Assembly (NCBI RefSeq): GCF_001426375.1 | Contig: NZ_LMEO01000019.1 | Location: 1-64,000, forward strand | Direction: 5' to 3' | Origin: Paenibacillus sp. Root444D2 | GTDB taxonomy: Bacteria > Bacillota > Bacilli > Paenibacillales > NBRC-103111 | DNA length: 64,000 nt | In this document: positions 27,570-39,101 of the stretch, one piece after another | How the letters are laid out: the number at the start of each line of letters is the position of its first letter | How positions within the stretch are numbered: position 1 is the stretch's first letter | Translations under genes and position numbers: made by a program | Notes under the pieces: generated by a model | Database searches by the model: none | Told to the model about the DNA's origin: nothing | The model's input: the letters and a program-made list of their open reading frames with translations, nothing else

Positions 27570-27606
27570 CAAAACCGCTCGGATGAAAAATCCTAGTGGT
27601 TTTTTC
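27570..27606 (+). terminator. Intrinsic terminator after the SgrR-like gene
   Basis: AAAACC ... GGTTTTTTC outer stem, inner GGAT/ATCC, T-rich tail. Confidence 0.75.
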
Positions 27607-27757
27607 GTGTAAAATGGATATTCACGGAAGCTTTGGTTTTACAGAGGATAAGTTGGATAACATATGATATAATGGACGAGGTTTGTCGAAGCATAACGCA
27701 GTTTGACGCAATCTTTTCGGGAAATACATATAAAACGCAGCTTATTAGGAGGAAATT

Positions 27758-28387
27758 ATGGGGAAGTTATTTGTTTGTGATCATCCGCTAATTCAGCATA
27801 AGCTAACTTATATTCGGGATGAGAATACGAAAACGAAGGATTTTCGAGATCTCGTAGACGAGGTTGCGACTTTAATGGCCTATGAGATTACGAGAGATAT
27901 TCCGCTTGAGCATGTACAGGTGAAAACGCCGGTGACTACAGCAGATTGCCGTATTATTTCTGGCAGAATGCTGGGACTCATTCCGATCCTGCGTGCAGGT
28001 CTGGGCATGGTCGATGGGATACTTAAGTTGATTCCGGCTGCCAAAGTTGGACATGTTGGCTTGTATCGTGATCCTGACACGCTTCAACCTGTCGAGTATT
28101 ATGTGAAGCTGCCGACGGATGTTCTGGAGCGGGAGTTGATTGTTATTGACCCGATGCTGGCTACTGGCGGATCCGCGAATATGGCGATTGAAGTGCTCAA
28201 ACGCAGAGGTTGTACGCAAATGAAGCTGATGTGCTTAATTGCAGCACCAGAGGGGATCAAAGCTGTTCAACAAGAGCATCCAGATGTCGATATTTACGTA
28301 GCCGCAGTGGATGACTACCTGAATGATCATGGTTATATCGTACCGGGACTCGGTGATGCAGGAGATCGTCTGTTCGGCACTAAATAA
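27758..28387 (+). CDS. upp: Uracil phosphoribosyltransferase
   Basis: A 209-residue enzyme that salvages uracil with PRPP to UMP. The PRPP-binding loop [15 protein letters not shown] is near residue 131, and the uracil-site [16 protein letters not shown] closes the protein. SD AGGAGG. It stands between the SgrR-like regulator and wecB, upstream of the atp operon as in Bacillus. Confidence 0.96.
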   Translation: MGKLFVCDHPLIQHKLTYIRDENTKTKDFRDLVDEVATLMAYEITRDIPLEHVQVKTPVTTADCRIISGRMLGLIPILRAGLGMVDGILKLIPAAKVGHVGLYRDPDTLQPVEYYVKLPTDVLERELIVIDPMLATGGSANMAIEVLKRRGCTQMKLMCLIAAPEGIKAVQQEHPDVDIYVAAVDDYLNDHGYIVPGLGDAGDRLFGTK

Positions 28388-28390
28388 TTT

Positions 28391-28430
28391 GCTTACGAAG
28401 TCAGCTTTCTTACAGAAAGCTCTAAGGGGA
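28391..28430 (+). promoter_or_regulatory. SD-proximal hairpin leader of wecB
   Basis: GCTTACGAAG (28391-28400), then stem AGCTTTC (28403-28409)/GAAAGCT (28415-28421), then CTAAGGGGA. It shares this layout with the nuoI leader and the leader at 61949. Confidence 0.65.
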
Positions 28431-28440
28431 GAAGAAACCG

Positions 28441-29577
28441 ATGAAACGTTTAAAAGTCATTACGATCTTCGGAACAAGACCCGAAGCGATTAAGATGGCT
28501 CCGCTTATTTTGGAGCTGGAAAAGCATCCTGAACATATTGAGTCCCTTGTCTGTGTGACAGCTCAGCATCGACAAATGCTCGACCAAGTGCTGGATATTT
28601 TCAAAATTAAACCGGATTTCGACTTGAATGTCATGAAAGACCGTCAAACGCTGAATGAAATTACGATGCGTGTACTGCAAGGCTTGGAGCCTGTCTTTCA
28701 AGAAGCTAAGCCTGACCTGATTCTGGTACACGGCGATACGTTGACAACATTCCTTGCTAGCTATGCGGCATTCATGCAGCAAATTCAAGTGGGACATGTC
28801 GAGGCAGGTCTTCGTACGTGGAACAAAATGTCTCCTTACCCGGAGGAAATGAACCGTCAATTAACGGGCGTGCTAGCGGATTTACACTTTGCGCCAACAC
28901 AGCAATCGGCTGACAATCTGCGCAAAGAAAATAAATCTGAATCCCAGATTTATGTGACGGGGAATACGGTTACGGATGTGTTTAAGTACACGGTACAAGA
29001 GAAATTTGAACACCCTGTATTGGAATGGGCAGCGGGCCGTAAGTTGATCTTGATGACGGCGCATCGCCGTGAATCGCAAGGCGAGCCTCATCGTCAAATC
29101 TTCCGTGCAGTGAAACGTATTGCCGATGAGTTCGAAGATATTGCGATCGTTTATCCTGTACATCTAAGTCCTGCAGTCAAGGAACCTGCACATGAGATCC
29201 TGGGCAATCATCCACGAATCAAGCTGGTAGACCCCTTTGACGTATTCGAGTTCCACAACTTCTATCCGCATGCCCATATGATCCTGACAGACTCTGGCGG
29301 TCTTCAAGAAGAAGCACCTTCTTTTGGTGTGCCGGTTCTAGTTCTGCGCGATACGACAGAACGTCCTGAGGGTATCCAAGCAGGTACGCTTGAACTCGTT
29401 GGAACGGATGAGGAAGTGGTCTATGAGCGGGCTCGCGCACTTCTAACAGATCCAGATTTATACAACAAAATGAGTCAAGCTGCCAACCCTTATGGGGATG
29501 GAAAATCGTCCGAACGCATCGTGCAAGCGATACTTTATCACTTTGGCAAGACCTCGGAGCGTCCGGAAGCATTCTAA
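28441..29577 (+). CDS. wecB: UDP-N-acetylglucosamine 2-epimerase (non-hydrolysing)
   Basis: A 378-residue enzyme interconverting UDP-GlcNAc and UDP-ManNAc for wall teichoic-acid linkage units or other polysaccharides; called mnaA in Bacillus. Signatures: FGTRPEAIKMAPL at the N-terminus, HGDTLTT, VEAGLRT, PEEMNRQ near 136, and TDSGGLQEEAPSFGVPVLVLR near 285 (in parts). SD AAGGGGAG. The position between upp and atp is seen in many Bacilli. Confidence 0.95.
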   Translation: MKRLKVITIFGTRPEAIKMAPLILELEKHPEHIESLVCVTAQHRQMLDQVLDIFKIKPDFDLNVMKDRQTLNEITMRVLQGLEPVFQEAKPDLILVHGDTLTTFLASYAAFMQQIQVGHVEAGLRTWNKMSPYPEEMNRQLTGVLADLHFAPTQQSADNLRKENKSESQIYVTGNTVTDVFKYTVQEKFEHPVLEWAAGRKLILMTAHRRESQGEPHRQIFRAVKRIADEFEDIAIVYPVHLSPAVKEPAHEILGNHPRIKLVDPFDVFEFHNFYPHAHMILTDSGGLQEEAPSFGVPVLVLRDTTERPEGIQAGTLELVGTDEEVVYERARALLTDPDLYNKMSQAANPYGDGKSSERIVQAILYHFGKTSERPEAF

Positions 29578-29639
29578 CCGTGACAAAATCATGACAAACG
29601 CTACAGCGTACAGTTCGACTGTTTGGTTTGGAAACTCGC

Positions 29640-29674
29640 AAACCCTAGAGCCGCAAGGCTCTGACGGGTTTTGT
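29640..29674 (+). terminator. Intrinsic terminator after wecB
   Basis: AAACCC-AGAGCC-GCAA-GGCTCT-GGGTTTT stem-loop, 60 bases after the wecB stop. Confidence 0.85.
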
Positions 29675-29701
29675 AGGAAGTCACAAATGAAGTTCCGTCA
29701 A

Positions 29702-29731
29702 TTGACAAACCTTGCACTGCTTCGATACAAT
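29702..29731 (+). promoter_or_regulatory. Sigma-A promoter of the atp operon
   Basis: TTGACA (29702-29707), 18 bases, TACAAT (29726-29731). A TCGTAG/CTACGA hairpin and then GTTTTCC/GGAAAGC just before AGGAGG form the leader (29744-29795). Confidence 0.75.
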
Positions 29732-29800
29732 GAATGAGGATTCGTAGCACTATGTCTACGAGACGGGTTTTCCCATGCGGAAAGCTCTCAGGAGGATGCG

Positions 29801-30022
29801 ATGAAACGGCAAAATCCCAATGATAATCCGTGGCGGGCAGTAGCGTTAACTAGTGCAATTGGCATTGACCTCGTGGTTTGTTTAGGAGCCGGTTATTTCT
29901 TCGGCGACTGGTTGAGTCACACACTAGGGGGACAGTTCTGGTTGTTAGGCGGGTTCCTGCTTGGGCTTGTAACCGGAATCATTAGCATTTACTTCATGAT
30001 TAAGCATTACGGAGGGCTATGA
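29801..30022 (+). CDS. atpZ: AtpZ/AtpI-type small membrane protein
   Basis: A 73-residue protein with two membrane helices (about 14-34 and 44-66). The Gly-rich GAGYFFGDWL and GLVTGIISIYFMIK match the AtpZ family encoded at the head of many atp operons and proposed to help assembly or Mg2+/Ca2+ handling. SD AGGAGG. The end overlaps the next start (ATGATG). Confidence 0.83.
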   Translation: MKRQNPNDNPWRAVALTSAIGIDLVVCLGAGYFFGDWLSHTLGGQFWLLGGFLLGLVTGIISIYFMIKHYGGL

Positions 30023-30402
30023 TGGATGACTTTTCAGCCACTCTGAAAACGGTTCAAAATGTGTTTCTTTTCTTTTTATCCTTTTGTTTGGCTGCATGGG
30101 CGCTTTTTGTCGATTACCGGGTTTATTTTGCCGGTCTTATGCTTGGATCTGTTGCGAGCATGATCAATGCAAGGTTTTTAGCCTGGAAAATCAACAAGTT
30201 GGCAGCAGCTGCGATAGAGCAGAAAGGGCGCAAGGTGACCCTAGGTTTTCTGACAAGAGCAGCAATCGCTGGCTTCGTAGGACTGGTTGCCGTTCGGTAT
30301 CCCGAACAAGTCGCATTAACGACGACGATCGTTGGATACTTTTTTGCTCAATTGGCAACACTCGTACTGGGTATTCTTTCTATTAGAAAGTCAAAGAAGT
30401 AA
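30019..30402 (+). CDS. atpI: ATP synthase subunit I
   Basis: A 127-residue protein with four membrane helices and a short basic C-terminus; it resembles AtpI, which aids c-ring assembly. It overlaps atpZ by four bases and precedes atpB. Recognition rests on size, topology and position more than on strong motifs. Confidence 0.8.
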   Translation: MMDDFSATLKTVQNVFLFFLSFCLAAWALFVDYRVYFAGLMLGSVASMINARFLAWKINKLAAAAIEQKGRKVTLGFLTRAAIAGFVGLVAVRYPEQVALTTTIVGYFFAQLATLVLGILSIRKSKK

Positions 30403-30426
30403 TTCCATTCGATGAAAGGGGTGAAA

Positions 30427-31134
30427 ATGGAAAACATGGAACATCACGTACCAGAGTTTGAGTGGTTAGGTATTCATTTCGACGCATCTGCACTCATGAT
30501 GATCGGAATTACCACACTTATCGTGCTTATCCTTGCGATCGCAGGGGCCAGCCGAGCATCCGTAACGAATCCTTCGAAATTGCAAAACTTCATGGAATGG
30601 ACGATTGAGTTTGTAGAAGGCATTATCGGAAGCACGATTGGATCCAAACACGGTAAAGGTTTTATCGCACTAGGTCTTACGCTCATTATGTATATCTTTA
30701 TCGGCAACATGCTTGGTCTCCCTTTCTCGATTGTGACAGAAGATCACGTGTCATGGTGGAAATCGCCAACAGCTGATATCGCAGTAACAGGAGCACTAAC
30801 GGTTATCGTTATCGTACTAAGTCACTACTTAGGAATAACGCGTAACACGAAGCATTACTTCGCACATTACTTTGAGTACAAAGGGGCAATGTTGATCCTT
30901 CATTTAATTGAAGTCGTATCAAAGCCGCTTACGCTCGCTTTCCGTCTTTACGGTAACATTTACGCAGGTGAAATTATGATATCTGTCATCATCGGAGCAG
31001 GTTGGTTTGGAATTGCGCCTCTCTTTGTATGGCAGGGCTTCAGTGTGTTCGTAGGTGCTATTCAAGCCTTCGTATTCACGATGCTAACAATGGTTTACAT
31101 CTCACAAACGTTGATTCACGAAGAAGAGCATTAA
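30427..31134 (+). CDS. atpB: ATP synthase subunit a
   Basis: A 235-residue Fo subunit forming the proton half-channels. The essential arginine is in LAFRLYGNIYAGE near residue 173; the C-terminal helix ends FVFTMLTMVYISQT. ATG 30427 is preferred, because AAAGGGGTG lies just before it; an ATG 15 bases upstream would overlap that SD. Confidence 0.96.
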   Translation: MENMEHHVPEFEWLGIHFDASALMMIGITTLIVLILAIAGASRASVTNPSKLQNFMEWTIEFVEGIIGSTIGSKHGKGFIALGLTLIMYIFIGNMLGLPFSIVTEDHVSWWKSPTADIAVTGALTVIVIVLSHYLGITRNTKHYFAHYFEYKGAMLILHLIEVVSKPLTLAFRLYGNIYAGEIMISVIIGAGWFGIAPLFVWQGFSVFVGAIQAFVFTMLTMVYISQTLIHEEEH

Positions 31135-31197
31135 GAGTAAGACTTACCTCGGGAAGTCTCGAGTCACTTATAAAACAACAAAAACCTAAGAGTTTAA

Positions 31198-31437
<240 letters not shown>

Positions 31438-31515
31438 GAAACCGCTTGGCGTTGATGGCCGTAGTCGCCACCACGCCTTCGTTTTGCCCATGTTATCAGA
31501 AGGGAGTGACGTTAC

Positions 31516-32001
31516 TTGCATATTGAATGGTCCACATTTTGGATACAACTTATCGCGTTCTTAATTTTATATTTGTTGCTTTCTAAATTTGCGTTCGGTC
31601 CTCTGTTCGGCATGATGGAGAAACGCAGACAATTGGTGAAAGACCAAATTCAAACAGCTGAAACTAGCCGCAAGCAGGCAGAGCAACTGTTGGAGGAACA
31701 AAAGCAAGCGCTACAACAAACTCGTAAGGAAGCTTACGACATCATTGAGCAAGCGAAGCACACAGGCTCCAAGCAAGCTGATGATATTATTCACGCAGCT
31801 AGTGCAGAAGCAAGTCGTCTGAAAGACGAAGCGCTGAAAGATATCGAAAATGAGAAGAACAAAGCGGTTGCCGCTCTTCGCAGCCAAGTAGGCGCGATGT
31901 CCGTTCTGATCGCATCCAAAATTATTGAGAAACAAATCGACGAAAAGTCACAAGAAGAACTTGTTGAGCATTACCTCAAAGAGGTAGGAGGCAACGTATG
32001 A
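31516..32001 (+). CDS. atpF: ATP synthase subunit b
   Basis: A 161-residue peripheral-stalk subunit: one N-terminal helix (about 8-28), then a long charged coiled coil (about 35-150, QTAETSRKQAEQLLEEQKQ). The start is TTG at 31516, with AGGGAG about 10 bases upstream. The end overlaps atpH by four bases. Confidence 0.93.
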   Translation: MHIEWSTFWIQLIAFLILYLLLSKFAFGPLFGMMEKRRQLVKDQIQTAETSRKQAEQLLEEQKQALQQTRKEAYDIIEQAKHTGSKQADDIIHAASAEASRLKDEALKDIENEKNKAVAALRSQVGAMSVLIASKIIEKQIDEKSQEELVEHYLKEVGGNV

Positions 32002-32531
32002 GTGACATCGTCGTAGCGAAGCGTTATGCCAAGGCTTTATTCGAAGTAGCGAAGGAAAAGAATATTATTTCCCAAGTTGAAGATGAGCTTAAATCTGTAG
32101 CTAGTGCGATTAGGGATAATGCAGACTTGCAGAAGTTCCTGAACCATCCGAACATCGGGAATTCCGCTAAAACGGACCTGCTGAAGCAGATTTTCGAAGG
32201 CAAAGTTTCCGAACCGGTGTGGAACACGCTGCTTGTCTTGATTGATAAAGGTAGACAGTCGATTCTTTCCGCTTTGGCGAGTGACTATACCAAGGTTGCG
32301 AATGAGGCGCTCGGATTAGCGAGTGCTACCGTTTACTCCGCATACGTACTTTCGGATGCGCAGCAAGCTGAGATTGCTTCACATTTCAGTAAAGTAACAG
32401 GTAAAACGATCCGTGTTTCGTCTGTGGTTGAGCCTAAACTGCTCGGCGGCATTCAAGTGCGTATCGGTGATCGTTTATATGATGGAAGCTTGGCAGGCAA
32501 ACTTGATCGTTTGGCCAAAGCGTTAGTTTAA
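31998..32531 (+). CDS. atpH: ATP synthase subunit delta
   Basis: A 177-residue F1 stalk subunit. RYAKALFEVAKEK at the N-terminus and the C-terminal PKLLGGIQVRIGDRLYDGS are family signatures. The start overlaps atpF (ATGA), with GGAGG upstream. Confidence 0.95.
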   Translation: MSDIVVAKRYAKALFEVAKEKNIISQVEDELKSVASAIRDNADLQKFLNHPNIGNSAKTDLLKQIFEGKVSEPVWNTLLVLIDKGRQSILSALASDYTKVANEALGLASATVYSAYVLSDAQQAEIASHFSKVTGKTIRVSSVVEPKLLGGIQVRIGDRLYDGSLAGKLDRLAKALV

Positions 32532-32557
32532 TATAAGCACTGTAAGAATAGGGGTGA

Positions 32558-34078
<1,521 letters not shown>

Positions 34079-34083
34079 ATCAT

Positions 34084-34200
34084 GATGGCAGAGCTTCCTG
34101 TTGAAGTGAAGCTCTCCCTACCATGTGTATCCTGGGCAGGCGGACGCCTGAATTCAGGTCTTCGAATGAAGGCTTTTCTAAGCCTCAAAAGAGAGGTGAG
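34084..34200 (+). promoter_or_regulatory. Hairpin-rich atpA-atpG intergenic region
   Basis: AGAGCTTC/GAAGCTCT (34090-34115), the palindrome CCTGAATTCAGG (34147-34158) and AGGCTT-TTCT-AAGCCT (34170-34185), then GAGAGGTGAG as the atpG SD. No T tract follows, so they are processing or translation elements rather than terminators. Confidence 0.5.
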
Positions 34201-34205
34201 CAGGT

Positions 34206-35063
34206 ATGGCAAAAGGAATGCGCGAGATTAAGCGCCAAATCAAATCCACACAAAGCACGAAGCAAATCACTAGAGCAATGGAAATGGTTGCAGCAGCGAA
34301 CTTACGTAGAGCGCAGCAATCAGCGGAAGCGGCACGTCCGTACTCCGAGAAATTGAAGGAAGTGGTTGCAAGCATTGCAGCTGGTACCAAAGGCGTAAAG
34401 CACCCGATGCTGCAATCACGTGAAGTGAAGAAAACGGCCTATTTGGTCATTACTTCCGACCGTGGTCTCGCTGGTGGTTACAACGCAAACGTGTTGCGTA
34501 AAGCAATGACTGAAATTCGTGAAAATCATAAATCAACAGCTGAGTACTCCGTCTTCGTAATTGGACGTAAAGGAAGCAATTTCTTCTCGAAACGAAATAT
34601 TCCGATTGTTGAAGAAGTAACCGGAGTTCCGGATACGCCGAAATTCTCGGATATTAAGCCTGTTGCTACAGCAGCGGTCGCTAATTTCGTTAACGGTACG
34701 TATGACCAACTGTTCCTGATTTACAACAAGTTCCAAAATGCGATTACCCAAATTCCAACCATGATTCGTCTGCTTCCGATGGAAGATGTATCCGGCGTGG
34801 CTGCAGCTAGCTATGAGTATGAGCCGTCACCGGAAGGCGTTCTGGAAGTACTGCTCCCTAAATATGCTGAGACGCTTATTTACAGTGCTGTTCTGGAAGG
34901 TAAAGCAAGTGAGTTTGGCGCGAGAATGACAGCAATGAACTCTGCAACGAAGAATGCAACGAAGATGATCAGTAACTACACATTGGCTTACAATCGTGCA
35001 CGCCAAGCTTCGATTACGCAAGAGATTTCGGAAATCGTCGCTGGAGCTAACGCGAACGCATAA
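34206..35063 (+). CDS. atpG: ATP synthase subunit gamma
   Basis: A 285-residue central shaft. The N-terminal REIKRQIKSTQSTKQITRAM and the C-terminal MNSATKNATKMISNYTLAYNRARQASITQEI (in parts) helices form the coiled-coil shaft. SD GAGAGGTG. Confidence 0.96.
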   Translation: MAKGMREIKRQIKSTQSTKQITRAMEMVAAANLRRAQQSAEAARPYSEKLKEVVASIAAGTKGVKHPMLQSREVKKTAYLVITSDRGLAGGYNANVLRKAMTEIRENHKSTAEYSVFVIGRKGSNFFSKRNIPIVEEVTGVPDTPKFSDIKPVATAAVANFVNGTYDQLFLIYNKFQNAITQIPTMIRLLPMEDVSGVAAASYEYEPSPEGVLEVLLPKYAETLIYSAVLEGKASEFGARMTAMNSATKNATKMISNYTLAYNRARQASITQEISEIVAGANANA

Positions 35064-35069
35064 TGATAA

Positions 35070-36509
<1,440 letters not shown>

Positions 36510-36549
36510 GGTGCATGCTCTCTAAGTAAGTTTAGGAAGGAGAATCCAA

Positions 36550-36954
36550 GTGAGTACATTCCTACTGGAAATTGTTACACCGGAGCGCAAAGTGTACGCT
36601 GAACAAGTGAACATGGTTAGCGTGAAGGGTGTCGAAGGGGAGCTTGGAATTCTGCCGAATCACATTCCATTGGTCACTCCATTGCGAATTTCTCCAATTA
36701 CTGTGAAGAAACAGGGCTCTAAAGACGAAATCATTGCAGTAAACGGCGGTTTCATGGAAGTGCGCAAGGATAAGGTGGTTATACTGGCGGAAAGCGCCGA
36801 GCTACCAGAACATATTGATATCGATCGTGCGAAAGCAGCGAAAGAACGTGCGGAGAAACGTCTTGCTGAAACGAAGCAAGATAACGTTGACTTCAAACGT
36901 GCGGAAGCCGCTCTTCAAAGAGCATTAAATCGTATCAATGTGTCCGGGAAATAA
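36550..36954 (+). CDS. atpC: ATP synthase subunit epsilon
   Basis: A 134-residue regulatory F1 subunit: an N-terminal beta sandwich ([16 protein letters not shown]) and a C-terminal helical hairpin (about 88-134). The start is GTG behind AAGGAG. A strong terminator follows. Confidence 0.95.
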   Translation: MSTFLLEIVTPERKVYAEQVNMVSVKGVEGELGILPNHIPLVTPLRISPITVKKQGSKDEIIAVNGGFMEVRKDKVVILAESAELPEHIDIDRAKAAKERAEKRLAETKQDNVDFKRAEAALQRALNRINVSGK

Positions 36955-36972
36955 TAGATGTTTGATGAAAAG

Positions 36973-37003
36973 CGGGGGAACTTTGGTTCCTCCGTTTTTT
37001 TTT
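36973..37003 (+). terminator. Intrinsic terminator of the atp operon
   Basis: CGGGGGAAC-TTTG-GTTCCTCCG followed by nine T. Confidence 0.93.
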
Positions 37004-37080
37004 CGAATAGGAAGATTAATAAAAGATATTTATGGAAAATCTACTCACTAGGAATGAAAAGTGGGGTTTGGAATTAGTCA

Positions 37081-37109
37081 TCGACGCCCAAAAGGCTTTT
37101 TGTTATAAT
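37081..37109 (+). promoter_or_regulatory. Probable promoter of the nuo operon
   Basis: TCGACG (37081-37086), 17 bases, TATAAT (37104-37109), about 75 bases before nuoA. Confidence 0.5.
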
Positions 37110-37183
37110 ATTGAAGGTGAATATTACCAAAACTAGTAGCACGACTAAGAAAAGCAAATACGAATGGAGGCGGTTACATTCAC

Positions 37184-37552
37184 ATGATGTATACAAATAA
37201 CTATGTAATCGTAGCGATTTTTCTAGGGTTAGGTATTATTCTCCCTATAGTAGCGCTAACGGCAGGCAAATGGTTAAGACCGAGTAAACCCGTCGATGAG
37301 AAGTATACGACGTATGAGAGTGGTAATGAGCCTGTAGGTGAGGGGCAAATCCGGTTTAACATTCGTTATTATTTATTTGCTTTGATGTTTGTTATCTTTG
37401 ATGTGGAAACCGTGTTCCTGTATCCGTGGGCTGTAGCTTTTAATCAGCTTGGACTTTTTGCCTTAGTGGAAATGTGTATTTTTGTAGCCTTGCTTGCCAT
37501 TGGATTAATATACGCTTGGAAGAAGAAGGTGCTGCAATGGACTTCAGTCTAG
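37184..37552 (+). CDS. nuoA: NADH-quinone oxidoreductase subunit A
   Basis: A 122-residue, three-helix membrane subunit. The YESGNEP loop and [12 protein letters not shown] segment with conserved acidic residues are diagnostic. It has ATG behind GGAGG, with a second ATG following at once. The end overlaps nuoB. Confidence 0.95.
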   Translation: MMYTNNYVIVAIFLGLGIILPIVALTAGKWLRPSKPVDEKYTTYESGNEPVGEGQIRFNIRYYLFALMFVIFDVETVFLYPWAVAFNQLGLFALVEMCIFVALLAIGLIYAWKKKVLQWTSV

Positions 37553-38055
37553 AATCAATATCTCCCGAAGAACGAGAAGAATTAAACCGTAATGTCTTTA
37601 TGACGACACTGGAGCAAGTGAAAGCTTGGGCTCGCAGTAATTCGCTTTGGCCATTAACCTTTGGTCTGGCCTGTTGTGCCATCGAAATGATGGGTACTGG
37701 CGGATCTCACTATGATTTAGACCGTTTCGGAGTCATCTTCCGTACGTCTCCTAGACAATCTGATGTCATGATTGTGGCGGGGACTGTAACGAAGAAAATG
37801 GCTCCTTTGCTGCGCCGTCTTTACGAACAAATGCCTGAACCGAAGTGGGTCATTGCGATGGGGTCCTGCGCTACAGCGGGTGGACCTTATGTGAAGTCGT
37901 ACTCCGTTGTTAAGGGAGTTGACCAAATTGTTCCGGTTGATGTTTATATTCCAGGTTGTCCGCCGAACCCAGCTGCACTCATTTATGGAATAAACAAGCT
38001 TCAGGAGAAGATTCGCTATGAAGCGAAGACTGGGAAGCAGGTGACCAATCGATGA
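37537..38055 (+). CDS. nuoB: NADH-quinone oxidoreductase subunit B
   Basis: A 172-residue subunit holding the N2 [4Fe-4S] cluster near the quinone site. The ligands are visible: tandem Cys in [10 protein letters not shown], Cys in MGSCATAGG, and Cys in [10 protein letters not shown] 37537 lies inside the end of nuoA, behind GAAGGTG. It overlaps nuoC by four bases (ATGA). Confidence 0.96.
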   Translation: MDFSLESISPEEREELNRNVFMTTLEQVKAWARSNSLWPLTFGLACCAIEMMGTGGSHYDLDRFGVIFRTSPRQSDVMIVAGTVTKKMAPLLRRLYEQMPEPKWVIAMGSCATAGGPYVKSYSVVKGVDQIVPVDVYIPGCPPNPAALIYGINKLQEKIRYEAKTGKQVTNR

Positions 38056-39098
38056 GTGATGAGAAGAAGCCGGAGGAGAAGGTAGACCCGACTCCAACTG
38101 CTGCTGATAGTAAGAAAGTGAATGAGTCACCGTTAGAGGAAGCGATCGCTGAAGTTGGCGACCTTACGCCGGAGGCGCGCGCGAGTAAGACGCCGCTTAG
38201 CGCTGACGTGCAGGCTGCGGTAGATCGCGCGGCAGAGAAGCAGGCTGCTGACCCGGCTGCGCAGACGACGAGCGAGCCGAGCGACGCGCCTGCGGCTGAG
38301 CTTGCGGAGCAAGATGCTGGCAGCGGCGATGCTGGCGCAGCAAAGGGCAATGACGCGGCCGTGAGCGCCAACGCGCCAGCAGCGAGTGACGCGGCAGCGG
38401 AGCGCGCCGCGGCAAGAGCCGCCCGCCTCGCTGCGCGGGCGGCTGCTGAGCCGACGGGCGAGCCTGCGTCGGCAGCAGCCCCAACCCCAGTGTCTACGGA
38501 CGCTGGAGACGATGAGAAGGCGGCCAAAGCCCAGGCCGCCGCAGAAGCACGCGCTGCGCGAGCTAGCGCGCGCGGGGCGAAGACCGAGTCGGCGGAGCCA
38601 GAGGCGCCGAAGGAGCCTTCACCGAACCAGCCGCTGCTTGATCGGCTGGTCGCGATCTTGAAAGCCGACGTAGGCGAAGACGCCGTCGTTGATGCATTCA
38701 TCAACGAAAGGGACGCGCATCGCCCTTACGTGGTCATTCACAGCTCACGTTGGCTGCAGGCCGCGCTGACGCTCAGGGATCATGAAGAGCTGCGCTGTAA
38801 CTACTTACGCAATCTCTCGGGCGTGGACCAAGAGACGCACCTAGAGGTGGCGTATCATCTGTTATCCCTCACAAACAAGCATGAGTATTGTGTGAAAGTA
38901 AAGACAGATCGAGAGCAGCCAAGCATTCCTTCTGTAGCTCCAGTATGGGCTACAGCGGATTGGAATGAGCGAGAAGTCTATGACCTACTGGGTATCGATT
39001 TCCCAGGTCACCCTAACTTAGTAAGAATCATGATGCCTGACGATTGGGTCGGCCATCCACTGCGCAAAGATTACGAACCGCTTGACCCGGAGGTGTAG
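38052..39098 (+). CDS. nuoC: NADH-quinone oxidoreductase subunit C with long Ala-rich N-terminal extension
   Basis: A 348-residue protein. The 30-kDa subunit domain covers about residues 195-348 ([53 protein letters not shown] in parts). The first ~190 residues are low-complexity, rich in Ala, Glu, Asp, Lys and Arg, and probably disordered or helical. The DNA for this part is strikingly GC-rich (about 38160-38620) compared with nuoB and nuoD. The start overlaps the nuoB stop, so the extension is translated from the normal coupled start. Confidence 0.92.
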   Translation: MSDEKKPEEKVDPTPTAADSKKVNESPLEEAIAEVGDLTPEARASKTPLSADVQAAVDRAAEKQAADPAAQTTSEPSDAPAAELAEQDAGSGDAGAAKGNDAAVSANAPAASDAAAERAAARAARLAARAAAEPTGEPASAAAPTPVSTDAGDDEKAAKAQAAAEARAARASARGAKTESAEPEAPKEPSPNQPLLDRLVAILKADVGEDAVVDAFINERDAHRPYVVIHSSRWLQAALTLRDHEELRCNYLRNLSGVDQETHLEVAYHLLSLTNKHEYCVKVKTDREQPSIPSVAPVWATADWNEREVYDLLGIDFPGHPNLVRIMMPDDWVGHPLRKDYEPLDPEV

Positions 39099-39101
39099 CT
39101 C

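Noticed and set aside
29492-29737. 81-codon frame overlapping the end of wecB
   Set aside because: It crosses the wecB terminator and the atp promoter in another frame; spurious.
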